From Metarhizium brunneum (lineage: Eukaryota > Ascomycota > Sordariomycetes > Hypocreales > Clavicipitaceae), in the NCBI RefSeq assembly GCF_013426205.1, contig NC_089422.1, positions 6,076,001 to 6,140,000 of the forward strand: a stretch of DNA of 64,000 bases. Direction: 5' to 3'. Made by a program: the position numbers and the translations under genes. The notes beneath the pieces are model-generated. The model searched no databases. It was not told where the DNA came from and saw nothing but the letters and a program-made list of their open reading frames with translations. The first letter of the stretch is position 1, and the number at the start of each line of letters is the position of its first letter. Of this stretch, positions 21,247 to 32,869 are shown piece after piece.

Positions 21247-21723
21247 ATGTCTTTTCTGGGAAACCCGCCGCCCAACTACCACACGCCGCCCTTTCCGTCC
21301 CTCAACGTCAACACGCTCCAAGACCGCACACCCAATCGCACCTACACGCTCTATCGTATTACAGATGTCTGGAAGTTTACCGTACTCTGGACTTTGATCA
21401 CCTATATATTTTTCCACCTCGGGGCGGTGCTAGTGGCCGTGTTTAGTCATGGGCTCAACAAAGGGTCGTGGCGGTTTCTCTGGGCTGTTCCCATCATATA
21501 CCTATTGATAGCAGGCATTGAGGCTATTATAGCTGGGAGCATTGTCGGTCTTGTGTAAGCTCCATGTCCAAGCTCAAACAAGCATTTGTTAACAGGCTGT
21601 AGGCTCGGAGCGGTATATAAAGCCGGATACTACGAAATGAATACCTGGATCCCGTGTACATGGGGATTTATCAACGTTCTCGTATTGATAATATCATCAT
21701 TTTCGGTACAAGGCGGACTTTGA
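21247..21723 (+). CDS. TMEM170-like small integral membrane protein
   Basis: Exons 21247-21554 and 21603-21723 give 142 aa. The intron is 48 nt with a GTAAGC donor; the acceptor is at 21602, because the CAG at 21595 would give an immediate stop. The protein has a Pro-rich N-terminus (MSFLGNPPPNYHTPPFPS), the segment YRITDVWKFTVLWTLITY and three hydrophobic helices, ending VQGGL, which matches the TMEM170 family pattern. In animals this family shapes ER and nuclear-envelope membranes; the fungal role is not established. The frame stays open upstream to an ATG at 21037 (70 more residues), but the conserved start is the one chosen. Membrane topology is seen; function is by family. Confidence 0.78.
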
Positions 21724-22809
21724 AGAAGGAAAAAAAGAAGAATGCAACCCATGGCATAGTATTCGACGCGCCAAAATGCGTTATCCGAACCGATGCAGCG
21801 GCAAATATGCATTATCACGCTCCGCTCTATGAGTCCGTACCGCTGGAGCCGAGACAGCTCAGAACAAAGTTGTGCAGCGCAACACTACACTCTGCACAAT
21901 CTGTTCGTAAATGGAACTTGGACTACAAACATTGCGGCTGAGTGGCACTCAATGGCTCCTGCGCAGGACAGTCTCATTTGGGAACTTGCCCCGAAGCCTT
22001 GGTCGCCGTAAACTCGAGAAGAGAACGAAGAAAGAGATACGGGCTCACGTTCATCCAAAGGTACCAGACCTTGAAGGGCAGAATGAACTGCGCACGCAGA
22101 GTAACTTAGACAATCCCTTCTGGCCCTTCCAAGATGCCACCGTGGCACGGGGGGTCTGCACTGCGCTGTTTGGGTGCCTCACGCCCGTTTGGATTCCCGA
22201 GTAGTCACCTGTAACTTTGAGATTCAAGCTCAAAAGGGAGTGAAGTTGTTGGGACAAGGAAGTACATGCACAGCCAAGTTGCAAGCTACTGACGTGCATC
22301 TGTCCTGGCAAACACGTTGTAACTACCACCAACTGTAACTAGCAGACCACCACAGCACACAGAGTAAAGTCGCATGCACACGCCTAAGATTTTGGTGTTT
22401 AACCCAATTGCTCAACGATAAAGTAATCCCAAAAAAAAAGTGATATTCTAAATTCTCCTGTCATTGAATCTCATCCCCCAAGTCGGGCGCAACTAACTAT
22501 GTTAAGCAACAACATTCGAACATTCAAGTCAAGCAGCCCGCCCCACAACCCGAAGCCCCTAGCGCCCAGTCAGGCGAAACTCAGACACCCGCGTCCAATG
22601 TCCGTCCAACATGCGCCTCCAAGCCGCATAAACTATTGTATTGTTTCTTGCAGACAATCCCATCCTTCACAAGCATCCCTATCACCCCAACTCCGAAAAA
22701 TCAATCATCCATCCCTTTATAAACGCAAACTCTACCCCTCCAAAAAAGATAAAAGAACAGAAAACTCGCCTCTCCCACTCCAACCTCTCTGCAAAAAACA
22801 CCATGGCGA
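21724..22809. other. intergenic, upstream region of STE14
   Basis: No supported gene. The last 300 bases before STE14 are C/A-rich, like a fungal 5' leader. Confidence 0.5.
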
Positions 22810-22817
22810 TATAAAAA
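22810..22817 (+). promoter_or_regulatory. TATA-like element before STE14
   Basis: TATAAAAA lies only 41 bases upstream of the STE14 ATG. If used, the leader would be very short; otherwise it is just A/T sequence in the leader. Confidence 0.3.
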
Positions 22818-22857
22818 CCACACGTAAACCCGCCCATCACCAAACCCAAACAAAAAA

Positions 22858-23688
22858 ATGTCCACCCAATGGAGCAAAACGCTCAGCTTCGAGGACCGCC
22901 ACACCCTCTCGGCCCCCTCGCCCTCATCAACCCCCGATGAGCCAGCAACTCACACATGGAGCCGGCCGCCCCTCAAGAACCTCACCCCCGGCCAGCCCAT
23001 GTCCCTCGCGGGCATATCCCTCCGCGCCTTCGCCCTCGGCCTCACCGCCTCCCTCGGCCTCGTGTCCACGGCGCTCGTCCTGGCGCTCACGTCCTCGCCG
23101 CTCTGGCGCGTGCCCCTGTTCCTCTGCGCCCTGTCCACCTTCCACTTCCTCGAGTTCTGGACCACCGCCGCCGCCAACACCCCCGAGGCCACGGTCCACG
23201 CCTTCCTCCTGACGGCCAACTGGCCCGCGTACCCCGTCGCCCACGCCGTCGCCTGCGCAGAGTGCGTGCTGACCGAGGTGGTGTTTCCGGGCCGGAGATG
23301 GGCGCCGCCCGGGCTGGGCACGGCCCTGACGCTCGTGGGCCTCGTCATGGTCGTGGGCGGCCAGGTGGTCAGGAGCGTGGCCATGCTGACGGCCGGGCAG
23401 AGCTTCAACCACACGGTGCAGACGAGGAAGGCGGACTCGCACACGCTCGTCACCACGGGCGTGTACGGGCTCTGGAGGCATCCCAGTTACTTTGGTTTCT
23501 TTTACTGGGGGCTGGGCACGCAGCTGGTCCTGGGCAACGTGTTTTGCTTCGTGGCGTATGCCTATGTCCTGTGGAAGTTTTTCAGCAGTAGGGTGAGGGT
23601 GGAGGAGAAAGGACTGGTCAAGTTTTTTGGCGATGATTATGTACAGTATAGAAGGAGGGTTGGAACTATGATTCCGTTTGTCGGCTAG
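22858..23688 (+). CDS. STE14: protein-S-isoprenylcysteine O-methyltransferase (STE14/ICMT)
   Basis: Single exon, 276 aa. The enzyme methylates the C-terminal prenyl-cysteine of CaaX proteins (Ras, Rho, a-type pheromone) in the ER membrane using S-adenosylmethionine. Visible: a hydrophilic N-terminus, about five hydrophobic segments beginning near residue 50, then the ICMT signature SFNHTVQTRK, LVTTGVYGLWRHPSYFGFFY (about 195-225) and the C-terminal EEKGLVKFFGDDY..YRRRVG block that binds cofactor. Length is close to the family norm. The coding region is much richer in G and C than its flanks, which also leaves a 262-codon open frame on the opposite strand; that frame is a shadow. The ATG at 22858 follows an A-rich leader (CAAAAAAATG), a good fungal start context. 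Confidence 0.93.
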   Translation: MSTQWSKTLSFEDRHTLSAPSPSSTPDEPATHTWSRPPLKNLTPGQPMSLAGISLRAFALGLTASLGLVSTALVLALTSSPLWRVPLFLCALSTFHFLEFWTTAAANTPEATVHAFLLTANWPAYPVAHAVACAECVLTEVVFPGRRWAPPGLGTALTLVGLVMVVGGQVVRSVAMLTAGQSFNHTVQTRKADSHTLVTTGVYGLWRHPSYFGFFYWGLGTQLVLGNVFCFVAYAYVLWKFFSSRVRVEEKGLVKFFGDDYVQYRRRVGTMIPFVG

Positions 23689-23915
23689 TGTTTGCCGTGT
23701 GTGTCTATTTTTCATGAAATTTTGTTTCAGTTAACGACTGGTCTTGGAGTAGATTTGAGATTTGGCTACGATGGTTTGAACTGGAGGAAAGACTGAGACT
23801 GGGCCAAGGCCAAAGACTGCGTTACATGAGAGGCACAACGTGTAGAATATCGTGTATAATATTTATCCAAAGATGGTCACTATCCAAGCCGTAATGCAGT
23901 CCAAGTTTTCCAACC

Positions 23916-25642
23916 TCATGTCTGCAATGCAAGCATCGGTTGTCTACTGACGCTACCATACTTGGCCTGCCATGCGTAAAAGTACATCAATGCCGCAAAT
24001 GGCTGACCGAAAATGGTAAAGGACACCCAAAAGATCACGTTTCCCATTACTTTGCCGGTGTGCCCCCATTTCATCTTCTCTAGAGGGGCTGTGATGGCGA
24101 TGAGAGGGAGCTGCAAGAACATGCCTAGAAAAGCAACGCCTGAATATAGGTTAGGAACGAGGGTCAAGAGGATGGATAAGACGGAGAATACCGTACCGAT
24201 AATGTTGTGGGTGGGAACACCAACAAGAACCTCGTGTAGCACGGCAGACACAAAAAAGACGGCGCAACTTGCAGCCCACGGGCTCCATCCACGTCCAATC
24301 ATGGGTACATATACATGACGCTTAAAGTACGTGTACACGGGCCTGTTCCACGTTCTCCAGTATGCTCCAAGACTCTCGCTATTCCACCAGTCGTCGTAAA
24401 ATGAACGGTCGCCGAATCGCAGCACTTCGGCCAGTGCGTTTAAGAAGGACTGGAACAGGGCAAAGAATCCTGCGAGCCAAATAACCAGAGAAATGGTTGA
24501 CAGCTTCAGCAGCCGCTCTAGGATCATGAGGAAGTCCAACGAAGCAATCTTGTCGAGCGAGTTCTGCAGAACCGGTGCGGCGTATTGGAAGCTGGCGAAC
24601 CAGATGAATGCGCTTAAACAGCATACTTCGCCCAGCCTCTTAAAAACAAAAACCCATCTGATCTTGTTGGTGCGCGGGTACACGGGCTGATAGACCAGCG
24701 TCGGCGCCCACCAAAAGTAGGCGAGGTTGCCGAAAGTGATATTATTCGGGTAGGGGCATTTCGAGTAGAGTTCAGGGATATGCTCTCCTTTGACGGGGTG
24801 CAGGTAAGCATGGCGAAGATCTCGGTTGGTGAATGCGTACGAGGCTGTCTTCAGCGACACAATGACGGCATGCATCTCGGTCAAGGTCCCAACGAGCGGG
24901 TGGTGGATGTAGAAGTAAACCACAAAGGTTGTGAGGGTCAAAGCAAGCGTCATATTGATACCATGAGCCCAGGCCACCAGTACCCATGTTGAATGAAACT
25001 TGGACTTGTCTTGCTCCGACGGTCCGGTAGAGCCAGGTTTGAGGCGCTTACGGGATCCTCGCGCCTGCTTTGCGGCGGCTAATTCGATCAAGTAGGCGAC
25101 TAATAGATGGCAGGGAATGAGAAAGTAGAGAAGTCCGCCGATCAGGACATCTTCATTCTTGTAGGAATGACATCGAAGGCATATCAAAACACCATACTGA
25201 GAGGGCGGTTAGGAATGAGCACACACGACACGCATGACTAGGGGTGCGGTGCATTGTAGCATGCCTTTTTCAAATTTTCAATCATCAATCGTAAATTACC
25301 CACAACTACATCGAGGTCAGTAAGCGGCAGCAGTTGTTTGCAGTGAATCGGGATTGCTTGCGTACCCAAGACAATGACCATGAGATTTCGAAACCCGATA
25401 AAGCTTGGCGTGGCATCGGAGTCGTGGCTTAAACACGAAGGGCGGCTCTTGGAATGCACTGCTGCTACGTGACGATACTTCTTCTGGGCGACGGCGGCTC
25501 TGGGCTTCTCGGCTGCAGTTGCGTCTTCGGATTCCCCTTCGACCGGGCCGGGAGATGCATTGCGGTTGCGACGCCTGGTGGCATTTCCCTTGCTCACGGT
25601 GCCATTCGCCGGGCTGACACTGGTGGTGGTGGCCGTGCTCAT
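23916..25642 (-). CDS. MBOAT acyltransferase, DGAT1/sterol O-acyltransferase (ARE2-like)
   Basis: Exons 25366-25642, 25265-25305 and 23916-25196 give 532 aa. The enzyme esterifies diacylglycerol (or sterol) with acyl-CoA in the ER, filling lipid droplets. Features: a disordered Ser/Thr/Arg N-terminus, conserved NLRLMIENLKKYG at the junction of exons 2 and 3, about eight hydrophobic segments, the FYDDWWN motif (about residue 375) and the catalytic-type His in VLHEVLVGVPTHN (about 425). The motif set favours DGAT1 over a sterol acyltransferase, but the substrate is inferred. Intron 1 (25306-25365) is GT-AG; intron 2 (25197-25264) needs a GC donor (GCATGC), because no GT lies in the available window and both flanks are conserved. 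Exon 2 is only 41 nt. It is convergent with STE14. Confidence 0.87.
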
Positions 25643-27479
25643 CGTGGAGCTATGCTGGTGATGCCAGTCGGCAGATAAGGGCTGCGAGAGGGCAGACGAC
25701 CAACAACTGTGGCAGCCGCGAAGAGCGAAGCTAAAGCTCACAATAGCAGGATAAGGGAAGAAGGAAAAGAAGGGATGAGGATGATGGCGGGATGACGAGC
25801 ACGTCAATTGGAAGCTCAAGCTTAAATGGAGGGGCAGACAGAGTCGCGGTCTCCAGATATAGAATGGAGCTTGTTCTTGGTTGGAGCTCCCCTGTTCTGC
25901 CCGCCTCCTCTTGTCTCTCTCGTTTCTCGTCTCTCGGCGCGCAATGCCTGCACCCAAGACTCTGCGGCGTTGCCGGCCGACCAACCAGGGACAATCCAGA
26001 CCACCGAGCAAAAGCCTTCAACTCCCACAAGCCGGTATTTTTTAGTGCAGGGCAAATCCAACCGGCGTGTCTCTTGGCCATGGCATCGAATCAGCCGCTG
26101 TCCCTTCAGCCACAAACCGCCTCGTCCAGAGGAGGAGGTTGAGGGAAAACAGGCGCGACGATCCCATCAGGGCCGGATAGCGCCCCAACAACCAATCTAC
26201 CGAATTGAAGCTATCGAGGCCATCACTTCACCTACAAGCTCTGGTCGCGATTGCCATGATGCCAAGGTCATGTACATGGATGCCCGGCTCCGGCGTCACG
26301 ATTCGTCAACCACCTCAAGGTGGCGACCAGCACGGCAGACAGCGGGGGCTTGGCGGGTCGTTTCTAGTCCTTCTCGGTCCTCAGCTGTCAATCGTGGCGT
26401 TAGATTGCCATCGTCGTCGACGGTTCGCTGCGGCTCGCGAACAGGGTCTGGCCAAGACAGGAGCAGGGGTCAGCTCATGAAGACCTGGCGAAAGCATGTG
26501 AAAGCCCATTTCGACTGCTCTGCTTGCATGCTCATCAATTGAAATGGGGCCGTATTTATTATGGCGAGGTCCAAGCCAGAGAAAATGTCATGATCTACTA
26601 GCCTGGCTTCGAAAAATTCCTGAACCGCGGACCCTGGCAACCTTGGTCCAAATTTTTCTGGAAGCTCGGCCGAGGGTGACAGACAACTCAGCTTTGGACT
26701 TTTGCCACCTCTTCCGGGTCTGTTGCCACCGCTGCTTGCGTCTCTTTCATCAAGGCCTTTCACATGCCGCGTTTCCTCTGCCATCGCTGAGTCGTGATGT
26801 ATTTCAAATTGACACGACCTTGGTACTTGACAGGAAGGCAGCTGGTCAATTGCCTTTCATTCCGTACTTCCGTGGCCAAACAACCCCAACCCACCACTTT
26901 CGCTTGAGGACGCCAGGAACCATCACATGACCGGCTCGACCTCGCAGGAACAATGAGACAAACAGCAAGGTTAAAGTTTGAGCGGATGCGGGCATTGAAC
27001 CAGTGGCGCCCAATGCCATGTGAGCCGTACACACGTATGTAGTACAGTAATACAGTCACAGACGAAAAGAGCTTGACCCGACAAGAGACCGAGCTACCTG
27101 GCAGAACCGCATTATCATGTACACTATAGAGTGTTATTCTATGCACAATAGGCAATCGATATACCTTGCCAGAGACGATTCTTGTTTCATTCTATACAAA
27201 GTTGCGATTTTTAGAGACAAAAAGTCGCATAAGCCCAACATGACTGGAGGTGTATTATGCCAAGATCTCTCCCCTCGTCGAGGAGCCAAGGCTGGTTACT
27301 AAGCATGTGGAATTGCATTGTTGCCGTTGTGGGAGCCGGCGCTCCAGATTAAGCAGCTACCCGATGATATCTTCTTATGCCCAAGTTACCGTGAAGATCC
27401 GTGCTTTCTCCCAGCTATCCGTATCGATATTCCTAGACTTGTTCCTACGGCTCCAGCGGTCGTCACGCCTCACATCGTC
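25643..27479. other. 1.8 kb without a supported gene
   Basis: Holds the promoters of the acyltransferase (-) and acetyltransferase (+). Open frames such as 25826-26542 plus lack domains and have odd composition. No RNA gene recognised. Confidence 0.5.
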
Positions 27480-28286
27480 ATGCCCCCCGCTCCCCTCTCC
27501 CAGACGAAGCAGAAGATGCTTCGCGGGGAGATGTACCACGCCTTCATCCCAGAACTCGTGGCAGACCGTGGCAGAGCTAAGGCAGCCATGAGGCGCTACA
27601 ACGCTGCCGTAGGAGAGGTATCGCGGCGAGAGGAAGTTCGCCTCTGGAGAGAGTAAGTCCCTTGTGGATGGTGTGTAGTCTGAATATCGGCGACTCAATT
27701 GGTACACAGACAGACCCTTTACTTACTGGCCTTGAATTCAGAGTAGTAGGCGACACCACACCTCTACCCCCAGAGCTACCTGATGCTGCAGAAGACGAGG
27801 CACAATTTGAAGATGACCCAATAGTAGACGTCCCTGTGTTGGTGGACTATGGCACACAGGTCAAGCTGGGCAAAGGAGTCTTTATCAACTGCAACTCGAC
27901 CTGGATTGATACCTGCCCCATCACCGTCGGTGACCGCACCATGTTCGGCCCCAACGTCTCATTGTATAGTGGCAAACATCCGCTCGAGCCAGAGATCCGC
28001 AACGGCATCAAGGGTCCAGAATCTGGCGCACCAATTACTATTGGAGAGGACTGTTGGATTGGCGGAAGCGCCATCATTTTGCCAGGAGTGACCATTGGTC
28101 GAGGTTCGACTGTGGGCGCTGGAAGTGTGGTCACCAAGGTCCGTTTTGCTTGCATGGAGATGTTGGGACGCATCGAAGCTGATATTTTCACAGGACGTGC
28201 CACCGTTTCACGTGGTTGCAGGCAATCCTGCACGCATTATACGCAAGATAAAGTCCACATTGGATCCGGAGCAGAACGAGTCGTAG
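27480..28286 (+). CDS. maltose/galactoside O-acetyltransferase family (left-handed beta-helix)
   Basis: Exons 27480-27652, 27742-28138 and 28194-28286 give 220 aa. Acetyl-CoA-dependent acetylation of a sugar or small hydroxyl compound is the family reaction (LacA/Maa/NodL type); the fungal substrate is unknown. The N-terminal Maa domain is seen (QKMLRGEMYHAF..., about residues 10-58), followed by hexapeptide repeats (ITVGDRTMFGPNVSLYSG, ITIGEDCWIGGSAIILPG, VTIGRGSTVGAGSVVTK) and the C-terminal VAGNPARIIRKI. The catalytic His lies in SGKHPLEPEIR. Acceptor choice for intron 1 (27653-27741) gives LWREVVGDTTPLPPE, consistent with the family; intron 2 is 28139-28193. The start is the ATG that directly precedes the Maa domain; an earlier in-frame extension is not conserved. 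Confidence 0.87.
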
Positions 28287-28824
28287 AACGAGTCAAGGTG
28301 GGAGACATGAAAGCTCATGTCACAATCGCACACTGTGTGGATATACTGACGAGAAAAAGGTAGCCCAGGTTAACATTGAAAGTTAAGGCTGCTAAACCTC
28401 CACGCTTAGCATTTGAAAACCATGAACAAAACTTTGTGCATATAGAAGTAGATGAAATATCGCTTGCATATGCAATTAGAACATGAAAGAATGAGCCTGC
28501 ATTTTGTTTGACTTTGAGGTCAATACGCGCTATCTTTGAAACAATTCACAGTCTTTGGCGTCACATGACTTGGTGAAAGACCCACGGCAAAATGCCGCTT
28601 AAACTGCCTGGGCTTTCCTTGTGGCGCAAAACTAAACTCACGCGCTCAGTCACGTCGCCCAACCACAGGCATCCCACTTGACGACGGACTTCGTCCAGCT
28701 GATCCTTGATCACAATAATCAGCAATCTTTCTTTCCGACTCATTCCGTATTGTCTGCCTAAACTTGTTATTGAGCTTTCTCCTGGGACCTGCATGCGTGA
28801 ATTTGCTGCTCACTAGCCGCAGCA
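28287..28824. other. intergenic, promoter region of PFS2
   Basis: 538 bases between two tandem genes. No supported open frame. Confidence 0.5.
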
Positions 28825-31105
28825 ATGGCTTACGAGCCACGCGGTGAACATGGGGGAGGTGGCCAGGATGGCACATCCATGAAGGCAAGAGGTCGAAGTA
28901 AGTATTTGCACAGCCTACCCTTTATTGACAATCCTGTTTCGTGCATACGGATATTGGACAGCTTTGTGAGGCGTTCCGGCGTTCGGAGGGTTACTGTTGG
29001 GCTCGAGGTCATACGACGTCAAGTGAAGAATTGGGCGCTTCTCAAGATGAGCCTTGGGTATCAACCGTGGACTGGATATATCCCAGTAGGAAGCCTGTAT
29101 TTGTGATTGGCGATGAATCAATCCTGATTCGTTCCATAATCTTGCTCGCCCAGAGGACGAGCCCCAAATCAACACTCTTGTCGTGAACTCTGGTGATATG
29201 CGAAGATATCAACAGTCGTATCCGTCTACACACAATTTTTTGGAGGCGTTATGTGTTGATGGCCCGTGATAAAGCTGACAATTCCTTGAAAGGGCCCGTT
29301 ACCGATTACAGTTCTACTGTCACGCACTGGCTGCGGAATAGAGTCCCCAACTACAAGGGCTCGTACAATGGCGAGGCGGAACGGCCAAGCGCAAGCTATA
29401 TCGTCGACGTAAGGGACATTAGGTTCAAATTTATAGCCCATTCAATCTTTTGCTGACTGTTTTTCTCAAGATGCTGCCACCTGCTGCGCGACCAACAAAT
29501 GCCGCAGACACAATTCCAATCAAACATCTTCATTCTTCACTAAACAAAATCAAGCATCCCATTAACGTGGTCCGATGGACCCCAGAGGGCCGCAGGTTAT
29601 TAACAGCCTCGACAAGCGGCGAATTTACGCTCTGGAACGGTACGGGGTTCAACTTTGAAACGATTATGCAGGCTCACGATTCAGCAATTCGAGCACTGGA
29701 GTACTCCCATAGCGACGACTGGCTGATATCTGGTGACCATGACGGACTTATTAAATATTGGCAGCCCAACTTCAACAATGTTCAAAGTATAAATGCACAC
29801 TCCGATCCAATTCGGGATCTGGCATTCAGCCCGAATGATTCTAAATTCGTCAGCGCCTCTGACGATTCAACACTCAAGATATTCGACTTTGCACTGGGAC
29901 AGATGGAATCGAAGTTGGAAGGACACGGTTGGGATGCCAAAAGCGTTGATTGGCACCCCACCAAGGGATTGCTGGTGTCAGGATCAAAGGATCATTTGGT
30001 TAAGCTGTGGGATCCCAGGACCACTCGTTGTCTCACCACCCTCCACGGCCACAAGAGCACAATCACCAAAGTCATGTTTGAACGCGTGCGGGGAGCTTGC
30101 CTGGCAACATCAGCACGGGACCAAACGGCGCGTGTCTTTGACCTCAGGATGATGCGAGACATTTGCCTCCTCAAGGGCCACGAAAAGGACATCTCGACAC
30201 TGACGTTTCACCCCGTGCATGCCAACCTTCTCACCACGGGAGGCATGGATGGCGCTCTCTTCCACTACCTCCTCGATTCGCCAAATCCTCCTGCAGGTCA
30301 GCCCTTAACTGTGGCCCCCTATGACAGCATGGATCCGTCCACCACACCGGCCCAGTCCGTCTGGCCGATGCACAGAGTCCCATTTGCGCACGACTACGCC
30401 GTGTGGTCATTAGATTGGCACCCGCTTGGACATATCCTCGCATCTGGTTCCAATGACCGTATCACACGTTTCTGGACCCGAGCCCGCCCAGGGGATGCCG
30501 ACGTTTCTCAGGACAGATACCACATTGGCGAAGCGGCCGCTGAGGCACAAGGAACCTGGGATCGTCGCGGAAACCGCCGCCAGAGACAGGAAGAAGAACA
30601 GCAAGAAATGGAAGATGAGATGGACGCGCTCGTGGACCAAGACGCCACCAAACTCCCTGCGCCGTCTTCCCTCCCAGGCATTCCTGGTCTCCCTCTGGGA
30701 GGCGGTTCGGCACTGCCCGGTCTCACAGCCGGCCTGCCACCTCCTCCCCCCATCCCAGGCGTTGGATCAAGCGGCCCTCCACCACCGCCGTTCCCATTAC
30801 CAGGGCTCAACGGCGCTCCTCCACCACCTCTACCTGGCCTCGACCCAAATCATCCCCCAGACCCGGCACAACTCCTCGAAATGATGAAGAAGGCGGGCGT
30901 CCCCCTTCCACCGCCCGGTGCCTTGCCTCCAGGTCTCATCCCACCGATGGGGGCTATCCCCCCGCCAGGAAACTTTCCCTTTCCTGTTCCGCCTCCTCCA
31001 ATGCACACGGAGGAGAATGACACGAGACGACGGGCGCCGTTACCGAGTCAGGAGGAGAGTTTACGCCAGGAGCAGCGACAGGGGAAGTACACTAGGGCAC
31101 GATAG
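28825..31105 (+). CDS. PFS2: polyadenylation factor subunit 2 (PFS2/WDR33)
   Basis: Exons 28825-28897, 29293-29408 and 29471-31105 give 607 aa. PFS2 is the WD40 scaffold of the cleavage and polyadenylation factor and contacts the AAUAAA-type signal in its animal homologue. Exon joins restore [18 protein letters not shown] and [13 protein letters not shown], both typical of the family N-terminus. Seven WD40 repeats follow (from about residue 85; examples [42 protein letters not shown]), then a coiled Arg/Gln/Glu-rich segment and a long Pro/Gly-rich C-terminus, as in filamentous-fungal orthologues. Intron 1 is 395 nt, far longer than any other intron here. It is convergent with endonuclease G. 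Confidence 0.92.
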
Positions 31106-31801
31106 ACTCGCGACCCAGGTTCGCTTAGCCGTCCACAGGCTGTACATTCGAGCATCTGATAAAAAAGCATGTACCGGCACCTGACATGGGCAAAGTTTTG
31201 ATGACAAGTATTGCGCGTGGTTAAGGGGTTGTATTCTATGGATCTGTATGTGTAGAGATGTGCCGGGTTCACGGATACCCTTGGCGTTGGGACAATATAT
31301 CGTTACATTTTAGTCGAATCTGCGATGGCGCTGAGTGCGGCACACATGACATGGCGTCAAATCACACACAAGTTTCAAACGAAGCACGGACAGTGACGAG
31401 GGCTCAACGGCTTGATATCTATCTACCAAATGATGATGTACATGATTAAAAATGCCCGCCGCGAAATGGCAAGGGCCGAGCTCAAATAAACGTATGGGAA
31501 CTGACAAAATGCCACCCTTTCCCCCCCTCCTCCAATGCAAAAAGAGTATCGCTACGGCGGATACCTAGGGTACCCGATGCTGTGACAGGAAAAAGAAATT
31601 ATGCATGTATGCAAGCAAGCAAGATGAACCGCGCCTTATAAAGAACCCCCTTACCCCCTTTATACATCCCTCCTCTTGCAGATGAATTATCTTGGTGACG
31701 TGACGGCTCTGACAGCATGAACCCTGTAAGGAGACAGTATGCACAAGGGCGCCAAAAGAGAGAGAAAAGAAGAAGAAGAAAAATCGTAAGAATCATAAGA
31801 A
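31106..31801. other. convergent 3' region PFS2 / endonuclease G
   Basis: 696 bases downstream of both genes. No supported open frame; a purine-rich AAGAAGAAG run lies near 31768-31783. Confidence 0.5.
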
Positions 31802-32869
31802 TCATGACGAAGGAGAAGGAGGAGGGGAAGGAGGAGGAGAAATAGCACGCTGGCCGCCCTTTCCAAACGCCTTCTGACGGTCGGCGTAATCCCTAATGAC
31901 CAAAGCGCAGGTGGTTTCGGCGCACAGCCTCTTGCGCCGCGTAACAGGCAGCTTGTTGGCAAACTCGAGGCCCGAGGCGCGCTCGACAGCCTCGATGGGG
32001 ACCTCAAAGTCGGTGATGGGCTTCTCGTTGGGGATGGCGGCGTTGGGCAGGACAAAGGCGCCAATGGCGACGTTTCCGCCGGCGCGGCCGTCCTCGGCAA
32101 AGATGACCTTGTAGAAGTGCGTGGGGACGGCGACGGAGGGCGGCGCCCCAATCATCTCATAGCGGACGTACCACTTGCCGTCGACGGGGTCCCTGCGAGG
32201 CAGATACAGCGGGCCGGTGACGATGCGGACGCTGGGGTAGCGGCCGGTGAGGCGGCGGCAAAAGTCCTCAAAGTGCGCCCAGTAGTCGCGGTTGAAGCCG
32301 TCGCCGACCTGGGGGCTGATGTTTGTCAGGTAGAAGGTGTCGTTCATGGCCTTTTGGGACCACTTTGCGTCGGCGGCGGGCACCTGGTGGCCGCGGTCGT
32401 AGCCGCTGCGGAAGTAGTCCTTGAGGAGGGCGCGGAACTGCACGGGCACCGCCGTGTCCTCGAGGAAGACGCTGTGCTTGCGGTCGCCGTCGCGGCTGCA
32501 GAGGGACTCGGGCGTGATGTGCTCGACGACCCAGTGCGGGTTGCGCGTTCGCCGGTCGTAGCTTGATATCAGGGCCGCGCGGCTGGCGATGTCTGAGACG
32601 GGGCCGGGGAAGCCGTACTCGAAGAGGCCGGCTGGGTTGACGGGAGCCCCCAGCACGGCCGGGGGCGTGGAATAGACGTGCTGCGAGGGGATGGCGAGGG
32701 CTGTTGTGGTGGAGGCAGCGCCGTTTGGTCTGGCGGTTGGAGGTGTCGCGATGGGAAGCTCGGGCTTCTTGTTCTCGGGAGATGTGCGGAGCGCAAAAGC
32801 GGCGGCCGTGAGAGCAGCACCGCCTCCAGCTCCGAGAGCAGCAAACATTGCGAGAGTTGATTTGGACAT
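31802..32869 (-). CDS. NUC1: mitochondrial endonuclease G-type nuclease (NUC1)
   Basis: Single exon, 355 aa from the ATG at 32869 (MSKSTLAMFAALGAGGGAAL); an in-frame ATG at 32911 would add 14 residues. The enzyme is a DNA/RNA non-specific nuclease of the beta-beta-alpha-metal family, normally in the mitochondrial intermembrane space, with roles in mitochondrial DNA turnover and cell death. Visible: an Ala/Gly-rich hydrophobic N-terminal segment followed by a Pro/Thr-rich linker, the catalytic DRGHQVPAAD motif (about 170), the metal-site Asn region MNDTFYLTNISPQ, and the conserved FEDFCRRL and RIVTGPLY blocks. The C-terminus is a Ser/Pro tail (SPPPSPPPSPSS) not essential to the fold. Mitochondrial targeting is inferred. 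Confidence 0.9.
   Translation of the reverse strand: MSKSTLAMFAALGAGGGAALTAAAFALRTSPENKKPELPIATPPTARPNGAASTTTALAIPSQHVYSTPPAVLGAPVNPAGLFEYGFPGPVSDIASRAALISSYDRRTRNPHWVVEHITPESLCSRDGDRKHSVFLEDTAVPVQFRALLKDYFRSGYDRGHQVPAADAKWSQKAMNDTFYLTNISPQVGDGFNRDYWAHFEDFCRRLTGRYPSVRIVTGPLYLPRRDPVDGKWYVRYEMIGAPPSVAVPTHFYKVIFAEDGRAGGNVAIGAFVLPNAAIPNEKPITDFEVPIEAVERASGLEFANKLPVTRRKRLCAETTCALVIRDYADRQKAFGKGGQRAISPPPSPPPSPSS

Noticed and set aside
22927..23715. 262-codon open frame on the minus strand across STE14
   Set aside because: Shadow of the GC-rich STE14 coding frame; composition is Arg/Gly/Glu noise and no domain is seen.
25826..26542. 238-codon plus-strand frame near the acyltransferase promoter
   Set aside because: Low-complexity Ser/Arg/Pro composition, no domain, overlaps a promoter region.
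26960..27030. tRNA-like GGTTCAAT sequence on the minus strand
   Set aside because: No matching acceptor, D or anticodon arms could be folded around it.
29450..29470. Start of PFS2 at the ATG in exon 3 without upstream exons
   Set aside because: Two upstream exons join exactly to conserved N-terminal sequence of the family, so the frame from 29450 alone is truncated.
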